A DNA stretch of 64,000 nucleotides from Bog-756 sp963710495 (lineage in GTDB: Bacteria > Actinomycetota > Acidimicrobiia > Acidimicrobiales > RAAP-2): positions 62,001 through 126,000 of the forward strand of contig CAVQAI010000010.1 in NCBI GenBank assembly GCA_963710495.1. Direction: 5' to 3'. The translations under genes and the position numbers were made by a program. Position 1 is the stretch's first letter, and each line of letters begins with the position of its first letter. The notes under the pieces were generated by a model, which was not told where the DNA came from, made no database searches, and saw only the letters and a program-made list of their open reading frames with translations. Below are positions 35,065 through 44,076 of the stretch, piece after piece.

Positions 35065-35973
35065 TCAGGTGGTGCGCATGAACTCGGCCACCACGCCGGC
35101 CAACTCGGGCCCCCGGTCCTCTTGGAGGAAATGGCCTCCGCCGGCAATCGTGGTGTGCGATCGCCCCCGAGCTCCGGGGATCCGCTCTTGGAGGTAGCGG
35201 TCCGAGCCGGCGGTGATCGGGTCCCCGTCGCTGAAGGCGGTGAGGAAGGGCTTGTCGAATTGCTCGAGGACCTGCCAGGCCTGACGGTTGGCCTCGGCCG
35301 CCGGGTCGGTGGGTGAGATGGGAACGAGGGTGGGGAACTGGCGCGCCCCCTCGGTGAGGGACTGGTCGGGGAACGGGGCGTCGTAGGCGGCGATGACTTC
35401 GGGGCTGAGCTCGGTCGCGCAGCCGGAGTTGACGATGGCGCCGGTGGGGAAGACGTCGACCTCCTGTGAGAACTGGAGCCAGGCCAGGAACGCCTTCCCC
35501 GGCGGCCGGTCCCCGGTCGGGAGGAAGGTGTTGGCCGCCACCACCCGGGCGAAGCGGTCGGGGTGCTCGCCCACCAGCCGGAGACCGATGAGACCGCCCC
35601 AATCCTGGCCCACCAAGGTCACGTCGGACAGGGCGAGGGCGTCGAAGAGAAGGGACCGCATCCACTCCACGTGCCGGGCGAAGGTGTAGGCCGAGCGCGG
35701 CGTGGGCTTGTCCGACCGGCCGAAGCCGACCAGGTCGGGCGCGATGGCCCGGAACCCGGCCCCGGCCAGCACCGGGATCATGTGGCGGTACAGGTAGCTC
35801 CACGAGGGTTCGCCGTGGAGCAGGAGCACCACCTCGCCGGCGGGTGGGCCCTCGGCCAGGTAGTGGACCCGGAGGGAACCCCCGTCCTGGTCCGGAATGT
35901 CGGCATAGTGGGGCTCGAAGTCGAACCCGGGCAGGCCGACGAAACAGTCGTCGGGGGTACGGAGGACCTCCAT
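35065..35973 (-). CDS. Haloalkane dehalogenase-like alpha/beta hydrolase
   Basis: A 302-residue alpha/beta-hydrolase, close to the length of characterised haloalkane dehalogenases of the DmbA/DhlA group. The oxyanion motif is HGEPSWSYLYRHMIP (H53-P56). The nucleophile is D124 in GQDWGGLIGLR, where Asp followed by Trp is the dehalogenase signature, Trp being a halide-binding residue. The catalytic His is in AGGGHFLQEDRG. It would hydrolyse carbon-halogen bonds, though some members of this class are epoxide hydrolases. Start ATG 35973; the open frame running on across ilvD is spurious. Confidence 0.85.
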   Translation of the reverse strand: MEVLRTPDDCFVGLPGFDFEPHYADIPDQDGGSLRVHYLAEGPPAGEVVLLLHGEPSWSYLYRHMIPVLAGAGFRAIAPDLVGFGRSDKPTPRSAYTFARHVEWMRSLLFDALALSDVTLVGQDWGGLIGLRLVGEHPDRFARVVAANTFLPTGDRPPGKAFLAWLQFSQEVDVFPTGAIVNSGCATELSPEVIAAYDAPFPDQSLTEGARQFPTLVPISPTDPAAEANRQAWQVLEQFDKPFLTAFSDGDPITAGSDRYLQERIPGARGRSHTTIAGGGHFLQEDRGPELAGVVAEFMRTT

Positions 35974-36062
35974 CGGGCGTGACTCCCTCGTTCGGGCACG
36001 TGCTGGGCCGGGACTGAGACTGTCACCATGTAACGGCCACGACAACCGGCCCGCACAAGAAG

Positions 36063-36079
36063 TGACATTAACTATGTCA
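36063..36079. promoter_or_regulatory. Inverted repeat in the dehalogenase-ilvD intergenic region
   Basis: TGACAT-TAACT-ATGTCA is a perfect 6-bp-arm palindrome in an A+T-rich patch of an otherwise GC-rich divergent intergenic region (35974-36222). On the minus strand it contains TTGACA, which could be a -35 box for the dehalogenase-like gene. A regulator-binding site is the simplest reading; no regulator gene is adjacent. Confidence 0.4.
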
Positions 36080-36222
36080 ATAGATCCTAGCAGGCGTACC
36101 GCAGCGCAGTGGCCGCCACGAGGCGACTTGCGGGCGCGCCGACCGCCCTGGGCCTCCCGGCGCGCCGACCGCCATGGGGCGCGGCCTCCCGGCGCCGGCA
36201 ACGAAGGCCGTACCATGCAGGG

Positions 36223-37938
36223 ATGAGCGACGCGACCTCCAGCGATCCGTCGGAGCAGCCACTGGTGGGGATGAAGCCCCGCAGCCACGAGGTCACCGAC
36301 GGGCCCACCCGGGCCCCGGCCCGGGCCATGTTGCGGGCCGTCGGGATGACCGACGACGACTGGGACAAGCCGCAGATCGGCGTGGCCTCCTCCTGGAACG
36401 AGGTGACCCCGTGCAACCTCCCGCTCGACCGGCTGGCCAAGCGGGCCAAGGACGGGGTCCGTCGGGCCGGGGGGTTCCCGCTGGAATTCGTCACCATCGC
36501 GGTGTCCGACGGGATCTCGATGGGGCACGAGGGGATGCGGGCCTCGCTGGTCAGCCGCGAGGTGATCGCCGACTCGGTGGAGACGATGATGCACGCCGAA
36601 CGGTTCGACGGGCTGGTGGCGGTGGCCGGCTGTGACAAGTCGCTGCCGGGCATGCTCATGGCGGCCGGCCGGCTCAACCTGCCCTGCGTGTTCCTCTACG
36701 GCGGCTCCATCCTCCCCGGGCGGGCCGGGGGGCGCGCCCTCGACATCACCTCGGTGTTCGAGGCCGTCGGCGCCCATGCGGTCGACGCCCTCAGCGACGA
36801 GGAGCTGAGCCTCATCGAGCACAATGCCTGCCCGACCGAGGGAGCCTGCGCCGGCATGTTCACGGCCAACACCATGGCCTCGGTGGCCGAGGCGCTGGGC
36901 ATGGCCCTGCCCGGGAGCTCGACGGCCCCGGCGGTCGACCGACGGCGTGACGACGCCGCCTTGGCCTCGGGGGAGGCAGTGGTCTCGCTGCTCCGGGCGG
37001 GCATCCGCCCCCGGGACGTGATGACCAAGGAGGCCTTCGAGAACGCCATCGCCGTCACCATGGCCCTCGGCGGCTCGACCAACGCCGTGCTCCACCTGCT
37101 GGCCATCGCCAACGAGGCCCGGGTCGATCTCGGCCTCGACGACTTCAACCGGGTGGCGGCCCGGGTTCCCCACCTGGCCGATACCAAGCCCCACGGGAAG
37201 TACCACATGGCCGACCTCGACCGGATCGGGGGCGTCCCGGTGGTCATGCGTGAGCTGCTCGAGGCGGGCCTGCTCCACGGCGACTGCATCACGGTGTCGG
37301 GGAGGACGGTGGCCGAAAACCTGGCCGCACTGGATCCGCCCGCCCCCGACGGCGACGTGGTCCACCGGATGGGCGACCCCATCCACGCCCAGGGAGGGAT
37401 CGCCGTCCTGACCGGCTCGCTCGCCCCCAAGGGAGCCGTCGTCAAGGTGGCCGGCATCGATCGGCTGACCTTCGACGGGAGGGCCCGGGTCTTCGACGGG
37501 GAGGACGCGGCCATGGAGGCCATCCTGGCCGGGGCGATCGAGCCCAACACGGTGGTGGTCATCCGGTACGAGGGGCCCAAGGGCGGTCCCGGCATGCGCG
37601 AGATGCTGGCCGTGACCGGCGCCATGAAGGGAGTGGGGCGCGGGGCGGACTGTGCCCTGGTCACCGACGGGCGGTTCTCGGGCGGCACCCACGGGTTCTG
37701 CATCGGGCACGTGGCCCCGGAGGCGGTCGACGGCGGGCCGGTGGCACTCGTCGCCGACGGGGACCGCATCGTGGTGGACGTGTCGGCCCACACCATCGAT
37801 CTGATGGTCGACGAAGCCGAGCTCGATCGCCGCCGCCGCGACCTCAAGCATCCCGAGCCGCGCTACACCAGCGGGGTGCTGGCCAAGTACGCCCGCCTGG
37901 TCACCGGGGCGGAGCGCGGCGCGGTCACCGAGCCCTGA
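36223..37938 (+). CDS. ilvD: Dihydroxy-acid dehydratase
   Basis: A 571-residue IlvD/Edd-family Fe-S dehydratase that converts 2,3-dihydroxyisovalerate and its isoleucine-pathway homologue into the 2-oxo acids. Cluster-ligand cysteines lie in SWNEVTPCNLPLDRLAK, VAVAGCDKSLPGMLMA and NACPTEGACAGMFTANTMA. The catalytic region GRFSGGTHGFCIGHVAPEA is intact near the C terminus. Start ATG 36223 matches the usual N terminus (SHEVTDGPTRAPARAML). It is separated from ilvBNC by two genes and is not obviously in the same transcript. Confidence 0.96.
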   Translation: MSDATSSDPSEQPLVGMKPRSHEVTDGPTRAPARAMLRAVGMTDDDWDKPQIGVASSWNEVTPCNLPLDRLAKRAKDGVRRAGGFPLEFVTIAVSDGISMGHEGMRASLVSREVIADSVETMMHAERFDGLVAVAGCDKSLPGMLMAAGRLNLPCVFLYGGSILPGRAGGRALDITSVFEAVGAHAVDALSDEELSLIEHNACPTEGACAGMFTANTMASVAEALGMALPGSSTAPAVDRRRDDAALASGEAVVSLLRAGIRPRDVMTKEAFENAIAVTMALGGSTNAVLHLLAIANEARVDLGLDDFNRVAARVPHLADTKPHGKYHMADLDRIGGVPVVMRELLEAGLLHGDCITVSGRTVAENLAALDPPAPDGDVVHRMGDPIHAQGGIAVLTGSLAPKGAVVKVAGIDRLTFDGRARVFDGEDAAMEAILAGAIEPNTVVVIRYEGPKGGPGMREMLAVTGAMKGVGRGADCALVTDGRFSGGTHGFCIGHVAPEAVDGGPVALVADGDRIVVDVSAHTIDLMVDEAELDRRRRDLKHPEPRYTSGVLAKYARLVTGAERGAVTEP

Positions 37939-37954
37939 CCGGGCCGGCGGCGTC

Positions 37955-38416
37955 ATGGCCACCTGGCAGGAGTTCCGGGCCGCCGACGGACCCTTCGCCC
38001 AGCTGGCCGAAGGCCGCATCGAGGGCCCCGGCCTGGTGCTGGTCGGGACCCTGCGGCGCAACGGGTGGCCCCGGATCAGCCCGGTCGAGCCCCTCATCGT
38101 GGACGGCGTCCTCTACCTCGGGATGATGTGGCGATCCAAGAAGGCACTCGACCTGCTCCGTGACCCGCGTTGCACCGTCCACAGCATCGTGGCGGACACA
38201 GCCGGAACGGAGGGTGACGTGAAGGTCTACGGCCGCGCCCTCGACGTCACCGACGCCGACGAGCGCGAGCGGTACGGCCGTGCCCTCGAGGCCCGCATCG
38301 GTTGGCGGCCCGACGGTGAGTTCCACCTCTTCGCCGTGGACATCACCGCGGTGGGCTACTTCGTGGTGGCCGGCGAGGGCCACGAGACCCGGACCTGGAC
38401 GGCACCGAGCTCGTAG
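37955..38416 (+). CDS. Pyridoxamine 5'-phosphate oxidase-fold (F420/FMN-binding) protein
   Basis: A 153-residue split-barrel protein. The blocks GPGLVLVGTLRRNGWPRISPVEPLIVDGVLYLGMM, then KALDLLRDPRCTVHSIV and GDVKVYGRALDV, match the PNPOx-like superfamily often annotated as F420-dependent in actinobacteria. It lies 16 bp after ilvD and is probably co-transcribed. No catalytic role can be deduced. Confidence 0.85.
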   Translation: MATWQEFRAADGPFAQLAEGRIEGPGLVLVGTLRRNGWPRISPVEPLIVDGVLYLGMMWRSKKALDLLRDPRCTVHSIVADTAGTEGDVKVYGRALDVTDADERERYGRALEARIGWRPDGEFHLFAVDITAVGYFVVAGEGHETRTWTAPSS

Positions 38417-38428
38417 ACTCCGAGCGGG

Positions 38429-39739
38429 ATGGGGAAGTCAGCCGGGGAGGCCTCCCAGCGGCCATGGCGCCCCGCCGCCTTCGCAGGCGTCGGTCTCGTG
38501 CTGGTCGCCTGCGTGCTCCCCGGGTGCTCGTCGACCTCGGCGGCCAAGGCGACGGGCGGTGGGGGGGAAGGCCGGATTCCCGCCTCGGCCTTCACCGATC
38601 ACACCGGGGTGTCGCCCCACACGGTGACCATCGCCAACATCTCGACCCAGTCGGCCGGGTTGTTCACCGGAGCCGCGGTCGGCACCGAGGCGTACGCCGC
38701 ATTCGTGAACGCCCACGGCGGCATCGCCGGCCGGAGCCTGGTCGTGGAGAGCTCCGACGATCGGTTCACCGGGGCCTTGAACAAGCAACAAACCGAGGCC
38801 GCCGTGCAGCGCGACTTCGCCACCGTGGGCGGCTTCTCGCTGGAGGACGCCTTCGGTGGTTCGGTCCTGTCGGCCAACCCGCAGATGCCGAACGTGGCCG
38901 AGTCGCTCGACCCCGCCACCGCCGCTCTGCCCAACACCTTCAGTCCTTCTCCCAGCGCTCCGGGATGGCCGCTCGGGCCGCTGGCCTACTTCAAGCAGCG
39001 CTTCCCCGAACAGGTCCACCATACCGGGACCATCGTCGCCGACCTGGCCTCGACCGTGACGGCTTGGGACCACGAGAAGGCGACCATGGACCACCTCGGC
39101 TACCAGGTGGCCTACGAGGCCGCCCTGCCACCGTCGACCACCGACTTCACCCAGAACATCGTGGCCATGAAGAACGCCGGCGTGCAGATCGTGTTCCTCG
39201 AACAGATGCCGGAGAACTACGCGTCCGCCGCGGTCAAGGACATGCGCCAGCAGGACTTCCATCCCATCCTGGTGCTGGGTGGCCCGGCCTACAGCGAGTC
39301 GTTGGTGGCCGACTCCGGAGGCCCGGGCTCGCTCGACGGCGCCTTCTTCGAGCAATCGGCCGCCTTCTATCTCGGCGAGGACGCCAGCGCCATCCCGGCC
39401 GTCCGAACCTTCCTCGACTGGGTCCAGCGGGTCTCGCCCGGCTTCCACGCCGACTTCTTCACCCTGTACGGGTGGCTGTCGGCCGAGCTGTTCGCCGACG
39501 CGTTGCAGTCGGCCGGCGCCGATCCGAGCCGGGGCTCGGTGCTCGAGGCGCTGCATCGGATGACGTCGTTCTCCGGGTCGAACCTCATCCCGGCGAGCGA
39601 CCCGGCCCACAAGACGCCCATCAGCTGCTACCTCCTCGGGCGCATCGAAAGCGGGTCCTTCCAGCGGATGGACGACCCACCGGTGACGGGACCGACCCAT
39701 GGCTACCGGTGCGACCAGCCCTTCTACTACCCGGCGTGA
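38429..39739 (+). CDS. Branched-chain amino acid-type ABC substrate-binding lipoprotein
   Basis: A 436-residue lipoprotein. The signal peptide (AFAGVGLVLVACVLPGCSS) ends in a lipobox LPGC, so the protein is anchored on the outer face of the membrane. The binding fold is type I: VTIANISTQSAGLFTGAAVGTEAYAAFVNAHGGIAGRSL, then FAEQ- and NAGVQIVFLEQMPENYASA-like blocks. It sits between ilvD/PNPOx and the ilv attenuator, with no permease genes nearby, so it may serve the LivHM/MFS-LivFG system or another transporter. The ligand is unproven. Confidence 0.85.
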   Translation: MGKSAGEASQRPWRPAAFAGVGLVLVACVLPGCSSTSAAKATGGGGEGRIPASAFTDHTGVSPHTVTIANISTQSAGLFTGAAVGTEAYAAFVNAHGGIAGRSLVVESSDDRFTGALNKQQTEAAVQRDFATVGGFSLEDAFGGSVLSANPQMPNVAESLDPATAALPNTFSPSPSAPGWPLGPLAYFKQRFPEQVHHTGTIVADLASTVTAWDHEKATMDHLGYQVAYEAALPPSTTDFTQNIVAMKNAGVQIVFLEQMPENYASAAVKDMRQQDFHPILVLGGPAYSESLVADSGGPGSLDGAFFEQSAAFYLGEDASAIPAVRTFLDWVQRVSPGFHADFFTLYGWLSAELFADALQSAGADPSRGSVLEALHRMTSFSGSNLIPASDPAHKTPISCYLLGRIESGSFQRMDDPPVTGPTHGYRCDQPFYYPA

Positions 39740-39773
39740 CCCGCGGGCCTGGCCTCGACGGCGCCCCGGGCGG

Positions 39774-39843
39774 CGAGGTGGCCGCCGCGAGGTGGCCGTG
39801 GCGAGGTGGCCGTGGTGAGGTGGCCGTGGCGAGGTGGCATCTG
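39774..39843. repeat. 14-bp tandem repeat upstream of the ilv leader
   Basis: The unit CGAGGTGGCCGTGG occurs about five times in a row (39774, 39788, 39802, 39816, 39830), with one or two mismatches in the outer copies. It ends just before the predicted ilvB promoter. It lies after the stop of the lipoprotein gene and is not coding. Function is unknown; copy number may vary. Confidence 0.75.
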
Positions 39844-39857
39844 GCTCGCCCCGGTGC

Positions 39858-39886
39858 TTGTGGGCGTCGTTGCGGACGTGTAAGAA
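39858..39886 (+). promoter_or_regulatory. Predicted promoter of the ilv leader-ilvBNC operon
   Basis: TTGTGG (39858-39863) and TAAGAA (39881-39886) are 17 bp apart. Predicted start is at about 39893, only a few nucleotides before the leader-peptide ATG at 39897, again close to leaderless. The -10 match is moderate. Confidence 0.5.
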
Positions 39887-39896
39887 TATGGCCACC

Positions 39897-39947
39897 ATGC
39901 TGTTCGTCCCCGCCCGCCGCCTGACCACCCTGGTACTCATCTCGTAG
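39897..39947 (+). CDS. ilv leader peptide (attenuator peptide)
   Basis: A 16-codon open frame reads MLFVPARRLTTLVLIS. The block CTG-GTA-CTC-ATC codes Leu-Val-Leu-Ile just before the stop, and there are also early Leu and Val codons, so all three branched-chain amino acids are sensed. An in-frame ATG at 39888 would add three residues. Its position after a promoter, before two hairpins and 155 bp ahead of ilvB, is that of the leader peptides used for attenuation of ilv operons in other actinobacteria. Confidence 0.8.
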   Translation: MLFVPARRLTTLVLIS

Positions 39948-40006
39948 CGCGCACGCCGCCCCCCGCCGTGCGCGCTCTTCGACCTCCCAGACGGGAGGTC
40001 GTTTTC
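39946..40006 (+). promoter_or_regulatory. ilvBNC transcription attenuator hairpins
   Basis: A perfect 10-bp inverted repeat, AGCGCGCACG / CGTGCGCGCT (39946-39955/39967-39976), overlaps the leader-peptide stop codon. It is followed after 4 nt by the terminator hairpin at 39981-40000. Ribosome stalling at the Leu-Val-Leu-Ile codons would change which structure forms, and so relieve termination when charged branched-chain tRNAs are scarce. The exact alternative pairing (antiterminator) was not resolved by eye. Confidence 0.72.
39981..40006 (+). terminator. Intrinsic terminator of the ilv attenuator
   Basis: GACCTCCC-AGAC-GGGAGGTC is an 8-bp perfect stem with a 4-nt loop, directly followed by GTTTTC. 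It is the only clear hairpin-plus-U-tract in this gene-dense region, and it lies upstream of the ilvB start. Confidence 0.82.
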
Positions 40007-40101
40007 ATGTCCCCGCACGTTTCGCCCGGCCCGGAGCGACCGACACCCACGACCACCGACCACCGACCACGACCCCGACCATCGCAGAAAGGGAGCCCAC
40101 G

Positions 40102-41922
40102 ATGGAACTCACCGGAGCGCAAGCTCTGATCAAGAGCCTGGAGATGCAGCAGGTGGAGGTCATGTTCGGCCTCCCCGGCGGCGCCATCCTGCCCGTCTAC
40201 GACCCCATTCTCGACTCGCCGATCCGCCACATCCTGGTCCGCCACGAGCAGGGTGCCGGGCACATGGCCGAGGGCTACGCCCAGGTGACGGGACGACCCG
40301 GGGTGGCCATGGTGACCAGTGGGCCGGGCGCCACCAACATCGTCACGCCGCTGGCCGACGCCTACATGGACTCGGTCCCCCTGGTGGTGATCACCGGGCA
40401 GGTGGCCACCACCGCCATCGGGACCGACGCCTTCCAGGAGAGCGACATCACCGGGATCACCATGGGGATCACCAAGCACAACTGGCTGGTGACCGACGGG
40501 GCCGACATCCCGCGGGTGGTGGCCGAAGCCTTCCACGTGGCCACCACCGGGCGCCCGGGACCGGTGCTCATCGACGTGCCCAAGGACGTGGCCAACCGAC
40601 CCATGGAGTGGTACTGGCCCGAGCCCGCCGATCTCGACCTCCCCGGATACCATCCGGTGACCGAAGGTGACCCGACCCTGGTGCGCAGCGCCGCCGAGCT
40701 GCTGCTCGCCGCCGAACGACCGATCATCTACGCCGGTGGCGGGATCCTCCGGTCGCGGGCGGCCGATCCCCTGCGGGAGCTGGCCGAGCGGACCGGGATC
40801 CCGGTCGTCACCACCCTGATGGCCCGGGGCTGCTTCCCCGATTCGCACCCGCTGTGCCTGGGCATGCCGGGCATGCACGGCAACTACACCGCGGTCACCG
40901 CCATGCAGCGGTCCGATCTCCTGATCGCCCTCGGCAGCCGGTTCGACGACCGGGTGACCGGAAAGGTCGACGCCTTCGCCCCCGAGGCCAAGGTCATCCA
41001 CGTGGACATCGACCCGGCCGAGCTCAACAAGGTGCGTCGAGCCGATGTGGCCATCGCCGGCGACTGCCGGTTGGTCATCGAGGAGCTGCTGGCCGCCCTC
41101 GAGGCCAGCGGGCTGCGCCACACCGACGCCACCCGGAGTGGGTCGGGCGGCGCGCCGTCCGACGCCGTGTCGGGGGGGCCGGCCATCGACGGCTCCCTGG
41201 CGGCGAGCTTCCCGCGCCACCGGCTCAGCCCGTGGCGAGCCCAGCTGAGCGAGTGGCAGCGTCGCTTCCCGCTCGTCTACGACCAGCAGCCGGGGGCGGG
41301 TGCGCTCAAGCCCCAGTTCGTCCTCGAGACGCTGCGGGACGCCACCCCGGCGGACACCATCGTCGCCTCCGGCGTGGGGCAGCACCAGATGTTCGCCTCC
41401 CAGTGGTGGCAGTTCGACTATCCCTACACCTGGGTCAACTCGGGCGGCCTCGGGACCATGGGGTTCGCCGTGCCGGCGGCCATCGGGGCCAAGGTCGGCC
41501 GTCCCGACCGGATGGTGTGGGCGGTGGACGGAGACGGCTGCTTCCAGATGACCGCCCAGGAGCTGGTCACCGCCAGCTCGGAGCGCATCCCGGTCAAGGT
41601 GGCCATCCTCAACAACGCCTACCTGGGGATGGTCCGCCAGTGGCAGGAGATGTTCTACGAGGAGCGCTACTCCGAGGTGTACCTCTCGCCCGACCTCCCC
41701 GACTACGTGGGCTGGGCCGAGTCCATGGGGTGCGTGGGCATCCGGGTCGAGGCCTCCGAGGAGGTGGGCCCGGCCATCGACAAGGCCAACGACATCGACG
41801 ACCGGCCGGTGGTGATCGACTTCCGGACGGACGCCTTCGAGAAGGTCTTTCCCATGGTGGCGGCGGGTGCCTCGAACGACGACATCGTGGTCGACCCGTC
41901 ACAGACCGGGGAGCATGAGTGA
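40102..41922 (+). CDS. ilvB: Acetolactate synthase, large (catalytic) subunit
   Basis: A 606-residue ThDP-dependent enzyme catalysing the first common step of valine, leucine and isoleucine synthesis. N-terminal blocks are EVMFGLPGGAILPVYDPI with the catalytic Glu in HEQGAGHMAEGYAQ. The ThDP/Mg motif is GDGCFQMTAQELVT...NNAYLGMVRQWQ. A Ser/Gly/Ala-rich insertion (HTDATRSGSGGAPSDAVSGG) sits between the middle and C-terminal domains and looks flexible. The AAAGGGAG Shine-Dalgarno is at 7 nt. It is the first gene of ilvB-ilvN-ilvC, behind the attenuator. Confidence 0.96.
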   Translation: MELTGAQALIKSLEMQQVEVMFGLPGGAILPVYDPILDSPIRHILVRHEQGAGHMAEGYAQVTGRPGVAMVTSGPGATNIVTPLADAYMDSVPLVVITGQVATTAIGTDAFQESDITGITMGITKHNWLVTDGADIPRVVAEAFHVATTGRPGPVLIDVPKDVANRPMEWYWPEPADLDLPGYHPVTEGDPTLVRSAAELLLAAERPIIYAGGGILRSRAADPLRELAERTGIPVVTTLMARGCFPDSHPLCLGMPGMHGNYTAVTAMQRSDLLIALGSRFDDRVTGKVDAFAPEAKVIHVDIDPAELNKVRRADVAIAGDCRLVIEELLAALEASGLRHTDATRSGSGGAPSDAVSGGPAIDGSLAASFPRHRLSPWRAQLSEWQRRFPLVYDQQPGAGALKPQFVLETLRDATPADTIVASGVGQHQMFASQWWQFDYPYTWVNSGGLGTMGFAVPAAIGAKVGRPDRMVWAVDGDGCFQMTAQELVTASSERIPVKVAILNNAYLGMVRQWQEMFYEERYSEVYLSPDLPDYVGWAESMGCVGIRVEASEEVGPAIDKANDIDDRPVVIDFRTDAFEKVFPMVAAGASNDDIVVDPSQTGEHE

Positions 41923-42472
41923 GATGTACGGGACCGACAAGCACCACCACACGCTGACCGTCGTGGTCGAGAACAAGTCCGGCGTGCTCGCCCGCGTCGC
42001 CGGGCTGTTCTCCCGCCGGGGGTACAACATCTTCTCGCTGGCCGTCGCCCCCACCGACAACGAGCGGCTCAGCCGGATCACCATCGTGGTCGACGTCGAG
42101 TCGTCGCCCCTGGAGCAGATCATGAAGCAGCTCGACAAGCTGGTCCCGGTGGTGTCCATCACCGAGCTCGACCCGGCGGTCTCCCGGGAACGGGAGCTGC
42201 TGCTGGCCACCGTGGAGGCCGGGCCCGACACCCGGGGACAGGTGATCCAGCTGGTGGGGGTGTTCGAAGGGAAGATCGTCGACGTGGGCCGGGACCGGCT
42301 CACCGTCATGCTGGCCGGCGCGCCGTCCAAGCTGGACGACTTCGAGGACCTCATCCGCAGCTACGGCATCGTCGACATGCAGCGGACCGGCCGGGTGGCG
42401 CTGCCTATGCTTGACCGGTCCGGGGCGGCCGCACGGCCGGCGGGCCCGGTCCCCATCGAGAAGGCAGGTTGA
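41915..42472 (+). CDS. ilvN: Acetolactate synthase, small (regulatory) subunit
   Basis: A 185-residue regulatory subunit. The N-terminal ACT domain is HTLTVVVENKSGVLARVAGLFSRRGYNIFSLAVAPT; a second ACT-like part follows (ELLLATVEAGPDTRGQVIQLVGVFEGKIVDVG). It binds valine for feedback inhibition in related enzymes. Start ATG 41915 overlaps the ilvB stop by 8 bp; an alternative start is ATG 41924. The symbol ilvH is used for the same gene in some genomes. Confidence 0.95.
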   Translation: MSEMYGTDKHHHTLTVVVENKSGVLARVAGLFSRRGYNIFSLAVAPTDNERLSRITIVVDVESSPLEQIMKQLDKLVPVVSITELDPAVSRERELLLATVEAGPDTRGQVIQLVGVFEGKIVDVGRDRLTVMLAGAPSKLDDFEDLIRSYGIVDMQRTGRVALPMLDRSGAAARPAGPVPIEKAG

Positions 42473-42477
42473 AGGCC

Positions 42478-43503
<1,026 letters not shown>

Positions 43504-43523
43504 GCGGGCCCCCCGAGGTCGAG

Positions 43524-44033
43524 ATGTCCGGGCTGGGGCCCACCTTCCGACACCTCGACGACCCCGATGTCCCCTGGCAGCAGGTCAAGGCCATCCGCAA
43601 CGCCGACGGGTCGACCTCGTCGGTGTGGGAGAAGTGGCTGGCCTTCTCGCCCGACCCGCCCTACCTCTCGCTGTATGCCCGGTGGGACCCGGGGATGGTC
43701 ATCCGCCGGCATGGGCACCTGAGCCCCCACGTGGTCTTCGTCATCGGCGGGGCCATGTGGTGCGGCGACCGCCACTGCCCGGCCGGCACCCACATCGAGC
43801 TGCCGCTCGGGGCGGCGTTCGGGCCCTTCGTGGCCGGGCCCGACGGCACCCTCCTGCTCGAGGTCATGATGGGGGACCCCCGGTCCTGGGGCGACGGCCC
43901 GGCCTTGTTCCAGGCGGCGCTGGAGCGTCAGGGGGCCGAGGCCCTCCCGGACCCGGCGATCGACCTTCCGCCCTGGCTCGAGGACCTGCGCTCGCGTTGG
44001 GTGGTGGAGGGCGAGGAGCGGGGAGACGGGTGA
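43524..44033 (+). CDS. Cupin-fold protein
   Basis: A 169-residue single-domain cupin. The first cupin motif appears as MVIRRHGHLSPHVVFVIGGAMWCG and the second around CPAGTHIELPLGAAFGPFVAGPDGTLLLEV. Two His in RHGHLSPH may bind metal. It is 20 bp after ilvC and possibly in the same transcript. Function is unknown. Confidence 0.78.
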   Translation: MSGLGPTFRHLDDPDVPWQQVKAIRNADGSTSSVWEKWLAFSPDPPYLSLYARWDPGMVIRRHGHLSPHVVFVIGGAMWCGDRHCPAGTHIELPLGAAFGPFVAGPDGTLLLEVMMGDPRSWGDGPALFQAALERQGAEALPDPAIDLPPWLEDLRSRWVVEGEERGDG

Positions 44034-44076
44034 TGCGGCACGCCGGGTGGACGGCCCCCCGGGGCGGCCGGGGAGC

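Noticed and set aside
36223..38097. Long minus-strand open frame (part of a 1010-codon frame) antisense to ilvD
   Set aside because: The forward strand encodes a complete ilvD with all motifs. The antisense frame is Arg/His/Gly-rich without domains, and only its 3' part (35065-35973), the dehalogenase-like gene, is real.
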